DNA of 64,000 bases from assembly GCA_002292855.1 (NCBI GenBank), contig DBBY01000002.1, positions 20,345-84,344 on the forward strand, in the 5' to 3' direction. This stretch comes from Flavobacteriales bacterium UBA972 (lineage in GTDB: Bacteria; Bacteroidota; Bacteroidia; Flavobacteriales; Schleiferiaceae). Below, piece by piece: positions 43,946 through 52,653 of this stretch. Within the stretch, counting starts at the first letter, position 1; each line of letters starts with the position of its first letter. The notes beneath the pieces are model-generated. The model worked only from the letters and a program-made list of their open reading frames with translations. It was not told the DNA's origin and did no database searches. Position numbers and translations under genes: made by a program.

Positions 43946-44977
43946 ATGCTTTATTCTGCTCTGCTGCGCCCCCTTTTATTCAAACTACTCGCTCCCGAGC
44001 AGGCGCACGATCTTGTTATGGGCGGACTCCGGTTTGCCTCCAACAGTGCTTTGGCGTCGGCGGCACTCCGCGCCGCTTTGGGCAGCATTCCTTCGGCGCC
44101 AGTACAGGCTATGGGATTAGAATTTAAGCATCCGCTGGGCCTCGCTGCGGGAATGGACAAAAACGCAGTAGCCCTCAGAGCATGGGAGGCCCTAGGCTTC
44201 AGCCACCTCGAAATCGGCACGGTGACTCCGCGGCCCCAGCCAGGCAACCCACAGCCGCGCATGTTTCGCCTGCCCGAAGACGAGGCCCTCATCAACCGCA
44301 TGGGCTTCAACAACGGAGGTGCTGAGGCTGCCGCAGCACGAATTCGCCGCTCTAGGCACCAGAATATCATTGTCGGAGGCAACATTGGCCGCAATAAATC
44401 CACCCCCAACGAAGGCGCTATTCAAGACTACCTCGCGGCCCTAAACGCCCTATACGCCGAGGTGGACTACATCGCCGTGAACGTATCGTCTCCCAATACG
44501 CCTGGCCTGAGGGATTTGCAGTCAGCCAGCAGCATGCGCGAGCTCTTGCAGGCCGTCTGCACTGAAGCTAAGCGCTTGGGCGGCAAGCCCGTGGCCCTTA
44601 AAATAGATCCAGACTCCGACAAAGACCACGTTCAACGCACGGCTGTTCTTGCCGTGGAGTGCGGAGTTCAGGGCATTATTGCGACCAATACCTCCATTGG
44701 GCGCTCGGGCCTTGCTACGCCAGAGGGCCGGCTTCAAGCCATTGGAGTAGGGGGCCTTAGTGGTGCGCCAATTGCCAAGCGATCTACCGAGGTGGTAGGC
44801 TGGGTGCGCGATGCAGTAGGCCAAAGCGCTTCGGTAGTCGGCGTTGGAGGGGTTCGACGGACCCAAGACGTTACCGACAAGCTCAATGCCGGTGCGGATT
44901 TAGTACAGGTTTACTCAGGATTTGTTTATGCCGGGCCCGCAATGGTTCGCCAACTTTCGCCGGCATGGAAGCAATAA
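43946..44977 (+). CDS. pyrD: Dihydroorotate dehydrogenase (quinone), class 2
   Basis: 343 aa. Oxidises dihydroorotate to orotate in pyrimidine synthesis, passing electrons to membrane quinone. FMN barrel motifs: HPLGLAAGMDKN, EIGTVTPRPQPGNPQPR, and NVSSPNTPGL, where the class 2 catalytic Ser sits. The N-terminal helical extension (about 1-40) that docks on the membrane is present. It overlaps the HMG-CoA lyase gene by 13 bp. Confidence 0.96.
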   Translation: MLYSALLRPLLFKLLAPEQAHDLVMGGLRFASNSALASAALRAALGSIPSAPVQAMGLEFKHPLGLAAGMDKNAVALRAWEALGFSHLEIGTVTPRPQPGNPQPRMFRLPEDEALINRMGFNNGGAEAAAARIRRSRHQNIIVGGNIGRNKSTPNEGAIQDYLAALNALYAEVDYIAVNVSSPNTPGLRDLQSASSMRELLQAVCTEAKRLGGKPVALKIDPDSDKDHVQRTAVLAVECGVQGIIATNTSIGRSGLATPEGRLQAIGVGGLSGAPIAKRSTEVVGWVRDAVGQSASVVGVGGVRRTQDVTDKLNAGADLVQVYSGFVYAGPAMVRQLSPAWKQ

Positions 44978-45834
44978 CCTGGATCGAGTGCCCTCGGGAC
45001 GCCATGCAGGGCTATGCAACGGTGTTTCGCACCGAAGACAAGATAGCCTACCTCCGCCGTCTTTTGGCCGTGGGTTTTGACTGCCTCGACATTGCGAGCT
45101 TTGTTTCGCCCAAGGCCATTCCGCAAATGGTTGATTCGGTTCAAGTACTTGACGCACTTGCTCCCGACAAGGGCCTCAATAAATTTTTGGTTATTGCAGC
45201 AAACAGCCAAGGAATCGATGCTGCTTTGGCTCACGAAGCCGTAGACGCCGTCGGCGTTCCCTTTTCGATTAGCGAGCAGTTTCAGATTCGCAATACCAAG
45301 CGTTCCCAGGAGCGGGCCTTAGACGATTGGTCCGCCTCGGTGGATCGCCTGCACGCGAGCGATAAGCAGCTGGTGGTCTACCTCTCTATGGCCTTTGGGA
45401 ATCCCTATGGCGAGGCCCACAGTATTGACTTGGTGGCTGAGTGGACCGCAAGGGTAGTCAAGCGATTTAATCCCCATGTGCTCTCGATCAGCGACACCGT
45501 GGGCAATGCCAATCCTGATGGAATTCGCTCGGTAGTTTCCGCGGTGCGCAAGGAGGCGGGCACTGCGGAGCTTGGACTGCACCTGCACATGCCTGCCGCC
45601 AATGCCTTAAGCAACGGACTTTTGGATGCAGCATGGGATTCAGGGATTCGGCGTTTTGATACCGCGCTGCTGGGCCTGGGCGGTTGTCCCTATGCCCAAA
45701 ATGAACTGGTGGGCAATTTGCCCACCGAGGCCCTGCTCACTTTTGCGACCACTCGCGGAGCCTCCTTCGGGATAAAACCCCTGGCACTGGAGAGCGCGCA
45801 CAATGCGGCGAGGGAATTTTTCAACTACCTTTGA
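44965..45834 (+). CDS. Hydroxymethylglutaryl-CoA lyase
   Basis: 289 aa. Splits HMG-CoA to acetoacetate and acetyl-CoA, the last step of leucine breakdown. DRE-TIM barrel with CPRDAMQG, ISDTVGNANP, HLHMPAANAL (metal-binding HxH) and the active-site cysteine loop GLGGCPYAQ. Length matches bacterial HMGCL. Translationally coupled to pyrD by overlap, but with no metabolic link. The cobalamin riboswitch begins 2 nt after its stop. Confidence 0.93.
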   Translation: MEAITWIECPRDAMQGYATVFRTEDKIAYLRRLLAVGFDCLDIASFVSPKAIPQMVDSVQVLDALAPDKGLNKFLVIAANSQGIDAALAHEAVDAVGVPFSISEQFQIRNTKRSQERALDDWSASVDRLHASDKQLVVYLSMAFGNPYGEAHSIDLVAEWTARVVKRFNPHVLSISDTVGNANPDGIRSVVSAVRKEAGTAELGLHLHMPAANALSNGLLDAAWDSGIRRFDTALLGLGGCPYAQNELVGNLPTEALLTFATTRGASFGIKPLALESAHNAAREFFNYL

Positions 45835-45836
45835 GC

Positions 45837-46010
45837 GTTCGTGGTGCAAGCCCTGAGATCGACTTAGGACGCTTGCTGAAAAGGGAATCCGGTGCAATAC
45901 CGGAGCTGTGCCCGCAGCTGTAAATTCCATCCAACTCTGCGCCGCAGATACCCACTGGGAGACCGGGAAGGGGGCGCTTGAGGGAATGAGCCAGAAGACC
46001 TGCCTCGAAC
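45837..46010 (+). ncRNA. Cobalamin (adenosylcobalamin/B12) riboswitch
   Basis: Canonical aptamer in the leader of the BtuB-like gene. Conserved core at 45883-45922 includes GGGAATCCGGTGCAA and a GCTGTGCCCGCAGCTGTA region; the B12 box AGCCAGAAGACCTGCC lies at 45989-46004. The closing P1 stem is GTTCG (45837-45841) with CGAAC (46006-46010). The aptamer ends 37 nt before the ATG, without an obvious terminator, so control is probably translational: B12 excess should repress BtuB synthesis. Confidence 0.95.
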
Positions 46011-46047
46011 CATAATCCGATTGCGCCGGGAAGAGTGCAGCCTGAAG

Positions 46048-47814
46048 ATGAACCTATGCTCCCAGCGTGGCCTTAAGGCTGCGTGGCTTTTAGCGATAAC
46101 CCTATACGGTGCACCCCTCGGTGCTCAGGCTGCTCCTTGGAGCGACAGCCTCACTAGTGCATCGCTGCCTGAAGTGTCTGTTTTGGGCGGGCGCTGGCAA
46201 ACGGGAGCCAAGCCAAGCGTTAAAATACCCTCCAAACCCATGGGTTGGTCGGCGTCGGAGCTGCTTCGTTCCGGAATCGACCTTCGACAAACCGCCCCCA
46301 CGGGCAGTGCCTGGATTTCTTTAGACGGACTCCCCTCGAACCATACCTGGATTCAGTGGGAGGGAATGGCCTTGTCTGCCGCTGATTTGGGTGTAATGGA
46401 CCTGCAGCTTTTGCCCAGCGCCGGGCTTAGCATGCAGCGCAGCGCAGACGGACTCCGCTTAAGCAGCGACAGCGTAGGTTCCCTTTCGCTGGAATCATCG
46501 ACCCTGGGCAATGCCGGCTTAAACCTTTGGATTCCCGGTAAAACGGCCGATTTTGGATTGTCGGCGCGGCGCGGACTCAATCGCTACCGCTACCGTGACT
46601 ACCTGGGCGATCGCTACTGGCGCACAGGCGCGGGCACCGAGCGCTTGGAGTTTCGCAGTTCCCTGCGGTCCTCAATCGGGCAGATTAAGCAATCTACTCA
46701 TTTTTACGCTGTTTGGCTGAAGCAGGGGCTGCCAGAGTCCGCCAATGTGCCGCGGCGTCTGGGTGCAGTGCAGCAGGATTTGCGCGCTACGGTAATTCAA
46801 CGGCAGGAATGGAACTCCCATCGTTGGGAATGGAGCAGCACGCAGCACGCGGTTCTCGCAAACCAAACTTACGACTACCCTTTGTTGGGCGGGATTCACG
46901 ACAGCAATGGGGTTCAGACGATTGGAATTCGAGTTCAAACGGGCTACCGACGTTCAGGCCATCGGCTTCGAAGCTCCCTCGACGTAGATCGGCTCCAGGC
47001 TGAAGGCCCCAATAAATCCCCGGCCAGTGTTTTAAGGCTTCAATTAATGCTTCGCGGAGAGGGTATGGCTTCGCCCATGCTGCGGTATTCATGGGGTTTA
47101 AGCCAGCTTCGGCAGGGCGACGAGCTGGGAACCCTGCTGCCCTTTGCAGAACTTCAGCACAAGGGGCTGGGTCAAAAGGCATCCTGGAATGTTAAGCTGC
47201 ACCGGCACCAGCGATTCCCCACCCTGAACGATCTCTTTTGGTCGCCCGGGGGCAATCCAGCGCTCAGGCCAGAACTCGGATGGGAATCCCGCGCCAAAGC
47301 AAGCCACCGAATCGGGTCGATGGAGGCCTACGCCGGGATTCTTCGAGATGCCATTTTTTGGATGCCGACAGGATCGATTTGGATGCCTCGCAATGTGGAA
47401 TCCCTGCGTCGCCTTGGGATTAATCTAGCCAGCACCTGGCAAAATGGGCCATGGCAGAGCCAAATTGCCGCGCAATGGGTGTACAGCGTTAACAATGCAG
47501 GATTGCGCATGCCCTACGTAGCTCCATTCACCCTCAATATTCCGCTTAGGTACCGACGCAAGGAATGGGAATTGGAGGTATTCAACCGCCTTAGGTCGGC
47601 CACCCCGACGGCATGGAGTTCCAGCCGAGACAGCTGGATCGGTCCTCAGTTTCAGCTCGACGCAATTTTGCGCTGGCAGGGGGCAAAGTCAACGGTAGAA
47701 GTCGCCCTTACCAACGCAACCAACCAGCCCATATACCTTCAGCTTGGCTACCCCTTGCCGGGACGCCAGTGGAGCCTGACCTGGCACTGTCCCTTAGCCC
47801 GTATTACCCAGTAA
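46048..47814 (+). CDS. btuB: TonB-dependent receptor, BtuB-like (vitamin B12)
   Basis: 588 aa. Exported outer-membrane barrel with N-terminal plug. Signal peptide about 1-29 ending AQAA; a TonB-box-like LPEVSVLGG lies near residue 40. The plug region has SAWISLDGLPSNHTWIQWEG, followed by beta strands with alternating aromatic residues. Cobalamin specificity is inferred from the riboswitch in its leader and the BtuG-like gene 33 nt downstream. The C-terminus ends HCPLARITQ rather than the usual terminal aromatic strand, which is odd. The ATG at 46048 is used; a TTG at 46021 would lie in the riboswitch leader. Confidence 0.88.
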   Translation: MNLCSQRGLKAAWLLAITLYGAPLGAQAAPWSDSLTSASLPEVSVLGGRWQTGAKPSVKIPSKPMGWSASELLRSGIDLRQTAPTGSAWISLDGLPSNHTWIQWEGMALSAADLGVMDLQLLPSAGLSMQRSADGLRLSSDSVGSLSLESSTLGNAGLNLWIPGKTADFGLSARRGLNRYRYRDYLGDRYWRTGAGTERLEFRSSLRSSIGQIKQSTHFYAVWLKQGLPESANVPRRLGAVQQDLRATVIQRQEWNSHRWEWSSTQHAVLANQTYDYPLLGGIHDSNGVQTIGIRVQTGYRRSGHRLRSSLDVDRLQAEGPNKSPASVLRLQLMLRGEGMASPMLRYSWGLSQLRQGDELGTLLPFAELQHKGLGQKASWNVKLHRHQRFPTLNDLFWSPGGNPALRPELGWESRAKASHRIGSMEAYAGILRDAIFWMPTGSIWMPRNVESLRRLGINLASTWQNGPWQSQIAAQWVYSVNNAGLRMPYVAPFTLNIPLRYRRKEWELEVFNRLRSATPTAWSSSRDSWIGPQFQLDAILRWQGAKSTVEVALTNATNQPIYLQLGYPLPGRQWSLTWHCPLARITQ

Positions 47815-47847
47815 TTCAAGTATTTCAATCCTCTAAATTTAAACTCC

Positions 47848-48879
47848 ATGAAAAATACCATACTTCTAATTGGTTCTGCCGTAGCACTTTGGTCCTGCGA
47901 ACCCAACAAGCCCGTTAATACCTTTCAAACGGGTCTCTACATTCTCAACGAGGGCGCCTTTATGGGCGGAACCGCAACCCTGACGCATTGGTCGGACCAA
48001 GACAGCGTAACCCCCGACGCTTTTTTTGCCGCAAACGCTAGGAATCTTGGGAATTTGGGCAACGGACTGCGGGCTGACGGCAACAGGATCTATGCGGTTT
48101 TAAACGGAGCAGCTTCGCTGGAGGCCATGGAGTACCCTGGCCTAACCTCCATCGGCCGAGCTACGGGCTTTGGCTCACCCCGCCAAGCTTTGGTTCTTCA
48201 GAACGGGGACATTGCCGTTAGCGACTGGGGCCGGAACCGGGTCTATCGAGTGGGTAAATCCAGCCTAACCATTGTGGATTCGATCAATGTGGCGACAGGT
48301 CCAGAGGCACTTCTTGCCTATCAAAATGAGCTCTGGGTCAGCTGCAGCGGAGGCTACGGAATAGACAGCACGGTAGCCATAATCAATGCGTCGACCTTTG
48401 ACTTAATCACCACAGTTGCTGTTGGAATCAATCCAACCTCCATGGTCCGCATGGGCAACAGCATCTATGTACTTTGCTCGGGCTACACCGACTACAGTGG
48501 GGCAGGAGGGGATCGAGCCGCTTCGTTGGTGCGGATTGACGCTACGACCCGCGCGGTGACCTACAACTACCCTGCAGTTGGAGTTTCAGACCGACCCACT
48601 AGGCTGCAGACCGACGCTCAAATTTTGTACTGGATTCGCGACGGCTACACCGGCGACGTGTTGAGAATGGATCCCACTGCCTTGGACTACCCCGCATACC
48701 CTTGGATTAGCGGTGGAGCCTACGGACTCTATGTGGACCCTGCCTCAAGGGACATCTATGTTTTGGATGCAAAGGATTTTCAGCAAAATGGAGAGGTGCG
48801 CCGCTACAGCTTCCCAGGCCAGCTCGAAGCAACGGTTCCTGCAGGAGTCGTTCCGACTGCAGCGGTCTGGATGCCCTAA
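47848..48879 (+). CDS. BtuG-like beta-propeller surface lipoprotein (YncE/DUF5074 type)
   Basis: 343 aa. The N-terminus MKNTILLIGSAVALWSC ends in a lipobox-like SC, so it is probably acylated. Repeated blades such as GLYILNEGAFMGG, QNGDIAVSDWGRNRVYRVG and GNSIYVLCSGYTDYSG mark a beta propeller of the YncE family. In Bacteroides the BtuG lipoproteins have the same fold, sit next to BtuB and bind B12 tightly (established for those genera). Placement here directly behind a B12 riboswitch and BtuB makes a BtuG-like role very likely, though not tested. Confidence 0.82.
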   Translation: MKNTILLIGSAVALWSCEPNKPVNTFQTGLYILNEGAFMGGTATLTHWSDQDSVTPDAFFAANARNLGNLGNGLRADGNRIYAVLNGAASLEAMEYPGLTSIGRATGFGSPRQALVLQNGDIAVSDWGRNRVYRVGKSSLTIVDSINVATGPEALLAYQNELWVSCSGGYGIDSTVAIINASTFDLITTVAVGINPTSMVRMGNSIYVLCSGYTDYSGAGGDRAASLVRIDATTRAVTYNYPAVGVSDRPTRLQTDAQILYWIRDGYTGDVLRMDPTALDYPAYPWISGGAYGLYVDPASRDIYVLDAKDFQQNGEVRRYSFPGQLEATVPAGVVPTAAVWMP

Positions 48880-48881
48880 AA

Positions 48882-48915
48882 CGCAAAAACCCGGGGACTG
48901 TCCCGGATTTTTGCG
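48882..48915 (+). terminator. Rho-independent terminator after the BtuG-like gene
   Basis: CGCAAAAA (48882-48889) pairs with TTTTTGCG (48908-48915) around a GC-rich inner stem (CCCGGGG/TCCCGG). It ends the B12 operon. Confidence 0.8.
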
Positions 48916-48916
48916 T

Positions 48917-48931
48917 GCAACTAGTTGCTAG
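48917..48931. repeat. CTAG-rich dispersed repeat copy 2
   Basis: GCAACTAGTTGCTAG is identical to 684-698 and contains the 12-bp palindrome GCAACTAGTTGC. A degenerate unit (GCTAGTTGCTCG) follows at 48941-48952. Like copy 1 it lies between convergent or neighbouring gene ends. Confidence 0.6.
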
Positions 48932-48959
48932 TAGCCAGAAGCTAGTTGCTCGTAACTGG

Positions 48960-49469
48960 TTATGCGTTTACTCTGCGCTCGACGCGCTCCATCGCGAATC
49001 CGATGGCATAACCCCATAGGGTCGTAGCTCCGAACGAAATTCCCAAAAAGGGTAGGCCAGCGAGGTAAACGAGGCCCAAGGAGGCTCCATGACCTACATA
49101 CCACACGGCAAAATTGCTCAAGCCAAAGAAGATGAGGTTGCTGGCGGCACTGTGTCCGATCCACGCGAGCCCATCGGCCTTGGGTTTGGCAAGTTGGGCA
49201 TAGGCCAGAACGGCAAGGTGGGCAGCATAGACTCCGAGGCTGTCGGCAAAGCCCCAGGTAAATCCCTCTTGGTATGCGGAATAAACCGTGTTGTTAAGCA
49301 CTAAATCCGAGGCATAAAGTAGGGCTAAGGGCAGCAGCATCTGCATCCAAGGCTTGCGAAACCAGGTTCCGCTCAAAGTATTGGCGGCGAGTAGGGCAGA
49401 ACCGTTGGGAATAAGAAGGAACCGACTTGCGGCGGCGAGCACAAGGGCTACAAAAGGGGTGAATCGCAT
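48960..49469 (-). CDS. DUF6580 family putative membrane transport protein
   Basis: 169 aa, about five membrane helices. Conserved motifs: RFLLIPNGSALLAANTLSG near the N-terminus and LLYASDLVLNNTVYS in the middle, both typical of DUF6580, a putative transport family. Size and helix density resemble the substrate-binding (S) subunits of ECF transporters, but that is only a resemblance. It converges on the B12 operon, so a role in bringing the vitamin across the inner membrane is a hypothesis. Cotranscribed with the 62-residue membrane protein upstream (4-nt gap). Confidence 0.75.
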   Translation of the reverse strand: MRFTPFVALVLAAASRFLLIPNGSALLAANTLSGTWFRKPWMQMLLPLALLYASDLVLNNTVYSAYQEGFTWGFADSLGVYAAHLAVLAYAQLAKPKADGLAWIGHSAASNLIFFGLSNFAVWYVGHGASLGLVYLAGLPFLGISFGATTLWGYAIGFAMERVERRVNA

Positions 49470-49473
49470 GCTT

Positions 49474-49662
49474 TTAGAGTAAACGTTTGAATATATAAAT
49501 TACCATGAGCAGCACAAAAATACTCAAAAGATAGCGGTAGGCTCCTCGGTAGTGCACTTCGTGGGTGGGTCGGTCCACGCGGTAGCTCCAAACCAAGTAA
49601 CCCAAAAAGAGAAGGGCAAAAAGTCCAGCAAAAATCCAGTGACCGGTTCCAATAGTTTCCAT
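49474..49662 (-). CDS. Small two-helix membrane protein, unknown function
   Basis: 62 aa. Helices at about residues 8-27 (WIFAGLFALLFLGYLVW) and 43-60 (YLLSIFVLLMVIYIF) with a charged loop (RVDRPTHEVHYRGAYR) between. No family recognised. Directly precedes DUF6580 by 4 nt, so it may be a subunit or chaperone. TATTTTTG at 49677-49684 is its promoter box, 14 nt before the ATG. Confidence 0.7.
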   Translation of the reverse strand: METIGTGHWIFAGLFALLFLGYLVWSYRVDRPTHEVHYRGAYRYLLSIFVLLMVIYIFKRLL

Positions 49663-49676
49663 TGCGTAATTTCATC

Positions 49677-49684
49677 CAAAAATA
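49677..49684 (-). promoter_or_regulatory. -7 box for the small membrane protein/DUF6580 operon
   Basis: TATTTTTG, exact TAnnTTTG, 14 nt before the ATG at 49662. Confidence 0.5.
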
Positions 49685-49691
49685 CAGCCAA

Positions 49692-50099
49692 ATGAAGGAG
49701 TTACTTGATTCTGTTTCTGAATTTCACCGCACCTACCGCGTACCGATGCAGGATGCGCCATTGACCATGCCTAGCGAAGATTTAGTGGTCCTTCGGCACC
49801 GACTGATGGCGGAGGAAAATGAGGAATACCTAGAGGCTGCGCTTGCGGGCAACAGAACGGAGGTAGCCGATGCCCTCGGGGACCAACTTTATATTTTGTG
49901 CGGAACCATTATCACCCACGGCATGCAGGACCTTATTGAGGAGGTATTTCGAGAGATTCACCGCAGCAACCTCAGCAAACTGGGCGCTGACGGTCAGCCC
50001 TTGTACCGCGAAGACGGCAAGGTCATGAAGGGTCCGAACTACTTTAGGCCAGACATCGCCGCTGTTCTCGACGGACGCTCACCCCAGCGATCGGCATAA
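49692..50099 (+). CDS. MazG-like nucleotide pyrophosphohydrolase
   Basis: 135 aa, all alpha. The motif EENEEYLEA ... EVADALGDQLY is the EExxE...ExxD metal site of MazG/phosphoribosyl-ATP pyrophosphohydrolase proteins, which hydrolyse NTPs to NMP and PPi. Specific substrate unknown; a house-cleaning role is likely. ATG 49692 is chosen over 49662, which lies in the divergent gene. The last 61 bp overlap the convergent OstA-like gene, so both C-termini share the same DNA on opposite strands. Confidence 0.82.
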   Translation: MKELLDSVSEFHRTYRVPMQDAPLTMPSEDLVVLRHRLMAEENEEYLEAALAGNRTEVADALGDQLYILCGTIITHGMQDLIEEVFREIHRSNLSKLGADGQPLYREDGKVMKGPNYFRPDIAAVLDGRSPQRSA

Positions 50100-51394
50100 C
50101 CTGGCAAATAGCTGGGTGCCTTTTCGTTGACCGCACTCCCGCTGGGACTCGGATAAAAACGGAGTTCATCAATCCCTCCCTCGGATTTAAACCAAAGTTC
50201 GATTCTCCCTGACTTCATGCGGCTTGCAGGCCCATCCTCGGGGTAGAAAAGGGCCTCGGCATTGGTTTCAAGATCCATGCGCTGCATTCTACCCATTAAA
50301 ATTCGTGCACGCATGGATTCTGCTGCCATTTGATTGCAGCGGCCACTGCTGTCTAATGCTTCGCCTAGATGCACCCCCTCATTCGCCCAAAGGCTATCGC
50401 CCGGGCCCATTTGGCTCAAAGTGAATTGCTTTGAAATGATTTGGTATTCTTCGCTCCATACCACGGGGCTTCCCTCGAGAAGAAAGATGGAATCCCCGCG
50501 ATGGCCCCTCCAGCGCTCGGCCCGACCGCTCCATGAAGGCATGGCAACCGAAGCGTTTCCGCGGGCATTAATGCTGTCGGGGGTTGTGGTAAGCAAGTCC
50601 GCCCATAGTTCGGTACTGTCTCCCTCCCAGTCGGCGAGGTAGGCCGAACCCGTCCATACCGATCGATCGGCATCAGACCATCTTTGGAACCGATCGGCGC
50701 TAAACTGCCGCGACGGCCCCCAGCCCTGCACGCCATTACTAAAATCAAAGTACCGGGACCCCCTCAGATTTAGGGTTCCGCCACCAAACACCAGGGAATC
50801 TTGATCGAAGCGACCGGACCCACCAAGGGGTAATGACACACTTCCTTGCTCGGATCGGTAGTCCATTTGTTCGCTGTAGAGCCGGTCCTTGGGGCCAGTC
50901 CATCGAACATCACCCAGAAATCGATAGCTGCCTCCGATAAAATCTCCGCGTCGGCAAGTCAGATTGCCGTCTTTGGTACTGAGTTCTGCGCGCTGGCTAA
51001 AAATCCCTTTTTTGGTCGACGTGCTGTACCGCAAACTTGAGGTTTTAAGGCTTTGATCGCCGTCTGAAACCGTCACTCCGCCCGAGAAGTAGCTCTCACC
51101 ATTGAGGTATTCTAAGACCCGAGACCGAATTACTAGGCCTTCACGGCCGGCAAAGCGCACGTTGTGGTAGGCAAAAAGACGGTTCTCACCCCGATACCAG
51201 TCGGCGCTGTCGCAGGTAAAGACCCCTTCGGCGCTTGCGAGCTTGACGCGGCCGCGCAGCTTGGTTACGCTGCGTCCGTCTAAATTCACCACGGTGAAGC
51301 GGTCGGCCTGCTTGAGCTGTATCGTTTGTGCGCCGAGCATGCCTGCAAGCAGCAGGGCGAGCGAAGCAAGCTTGGTTCGGCCTAGCGTCGCCAT
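50039..51394 (-). CDS. OstA/LptA-like periplasmic protein
   Basis: 451 aa, signal peptide about 1-22 (LLLAGMLGAQ). Repeated beta strands with the family pattern of OstA/LptA domains: TCDSADWYRGENRLFAYHNV, LEYLNGESYFSGGVTVSDGD and YSTSTKKGIFSQRAELSTKD. LptA/OstA proteins form the bridge or barrel that moves LPS across the periplasm. The C-terminal half has further OstA repeats. It overlaps purA by 13 bp upstream and the MazG-like gene by 61 bp at its 3' end. Confidence 0.85.
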   Translation of the reverse strand: MATLGRTKLASLALLLAGMLGAQTIQLKQADRFTVVNLDGRSVTKLRGRVKLASAEGVFTCDSADWYRGENRLFAYHNVRFAGREGLVIRSRVLEYLNGESYFSGGVTVSDGDQSLKTSSLRYSTSTKKGIFSQRAELSTKDGNLTCRRGDFIGGSYRFLGDVRWTGPKDRLYSEQMDYRSEQGSVSLPLGGSGRFDQDSLVFGGGTLNLRGSRYFDFSNGVQGWGPSRQFSADRFQRWSDADRSVWTGSAYLADWEGDSTELWADLLTTTPDSINARGNASVAMPSWSGRAERWRGHRGDSIFLLEGSPVVWSEEYQIISKQFTLSQMGPGDSLWANEGVHLGEALDSSGRCNQMAAESMRARILMGRMQRMDLETNAEALFYPEDGPASRMKSGRIELWFKSEGGIDELRFYPSPSGSAVNEKAPSYLPGYADRWGERPSRTAAMSGLK

Positions 51395-52653
51395 AGGGTT
51401 TGCTCGCGGTCGGGGCCAACCGAGACCAAGACCACCGGAACTCCCGTAAACTCCTCGATAAAACGCACATAAGACGTTAGGGTATCGGGGAGATCCGTGG
51501 TTTGCCGCACCCCCGTCAAGTCTTCACTCCAGCCCGGGAGGCTTTGGTAGACCGGCTCAAGAAGCTGTGCATCAAGTCGGTAGGGAAGGTGGTCTACCTC
51601 TTCGCCGCGGTATCGGTAGGAAGTGCAGACCTCGAGGCTGTCGAGCCCGCTGAGCACGTCGGCCTTCATCATCATGAGTTGCGTCACCCCGTTCACTTCA
51701 ACAGCGTACTTAAGGGCAACTAAATCAAGCCAACCCGTGCGGCGCGGCCGGCCGGTTGTCGAGCCAAATTCTCGGCCAACTTGACGGATTTTCTCTCCCA
51801 ATTCGTTGTCCAATTCGGTAGGGAAGGGTCCGCTGCCCACGCGGGTGCAGTATGCCTTAAAAATCCCAATGACTTCGCCGATGCGGTTGGGCGCCAAACC
51901 CAAACCCGTGCAGGCACCTGCGGCGGTCGTGGTGGAGGAGGTTACAAATGGGTAGGTTCCAAAGTCGATGTCGAGCATAGTGCCCTGAGCGCCTTCTGCC
52001 AGAATTCGCTTGCCTGCGCGGTAGGCCTCTTGAATCAAAATGTCGGTATCAGCCAGCGGAAGCTGCAGCAAGCGGGCAATGGCTGCGTGCCATTCCGCTT
52101 CGGCTTCGTCAAGGTTAAAGGCCGGCGCTGCACCATCCAGCATTTGAAGGTGCTTGTCTTTGAGGGCTTGGTAGCGCTCTGAGAAGTCAGGCAGTTCAAT
52201 GTCTCCAACCCGAAGTCCGTTTCGCCCAGTTTTATCCATATAGGACGGACCAATACCCTTGAGGGTGGAGCCAATCTTGTTTTTGCCTTTCGCCGCCTCG
52301 GATGCCGCGTCCAGCAGGCGGTGCGTGGGCAGTATAAGGTGCGCCTTGCGCGAAATCCTTAAGCAGTCCGCAAAAGAGACTCCGAAGGGAACCAGCTTGT
52401 CGATCTCGCGCATAAAAACGACGGGGTCGATGACGACGCCGTTTCCCACGATGTTGACGGCTTTGGCGTGAAAAATTCCGCTCGGAATCGTGTGAAGCAC
52501 GTGCTTAATCCCGTTGAATTCAAGGGTGTGCCCGGCATTGGGTCCGCCCTGAAAGCGCGCTACGACGTCGTAGTCCCGCGTGAGGACGTCCACAATTTTC
52601 CCTTTGCCCTCGTCGCCCCACTGCAGGCCGAGGAGTATGTCAGCACCCTTCAT
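51382..52653 (-). CDS. purA: Adenylosuccinate synthetase
   Basis: 423 aa. Joins IMP and aspartate using GTP, first step toward [19 protein letters not shown] near the N-terminus is the P-loop-like [15 protein letters not shown] contains the catalytic His; [19 protein letters not shown] is conserved. Full length. It overlaps the fur gene (ATGA) upstream and the OstA-like gene downstream, giving a fur-purA-ostA unit. guaB, the competing IMP branch, is elsewhere in the window. Confidence 0.96.
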   Translation of the reverse strand: MKGADILLGLQWGDEGKGKIVDVLTRDYDVVARFQGGPNAGHTLEFNGIKHVLHTIPSGIFHAKAVNIVGNGVVIDPVVFMREIDKLVPFGVSFADCLRISRKAHLILPTHRLLDAASEAAKGKNKIGSTLKGIGPSYMDKTGRNGLRVGDIELPDFSERYQALKDKHLQMLDGAAPAFNLDEAEAEWHAAIARLLQLPLADTDILIQEAYRAGKRILAEGAQGTMLDIDFGTYPFVTSSTTTAAGACTGLGLAPNRIGEVIGIFKAYCTRVGSGPFPTELDNELGEKIRQVGREFGSTTGRPRRTGWLDLVALKYAVEVNGVTQLMMMKADVLSGLDSLEVCTSYRYRGEEVDHLPYRLDAQLLEPVYQSLPGWSEDLTGVRQTTDLPDTLTSYVRFIEEFTGVPVVLVSVGPDREQTLWRR

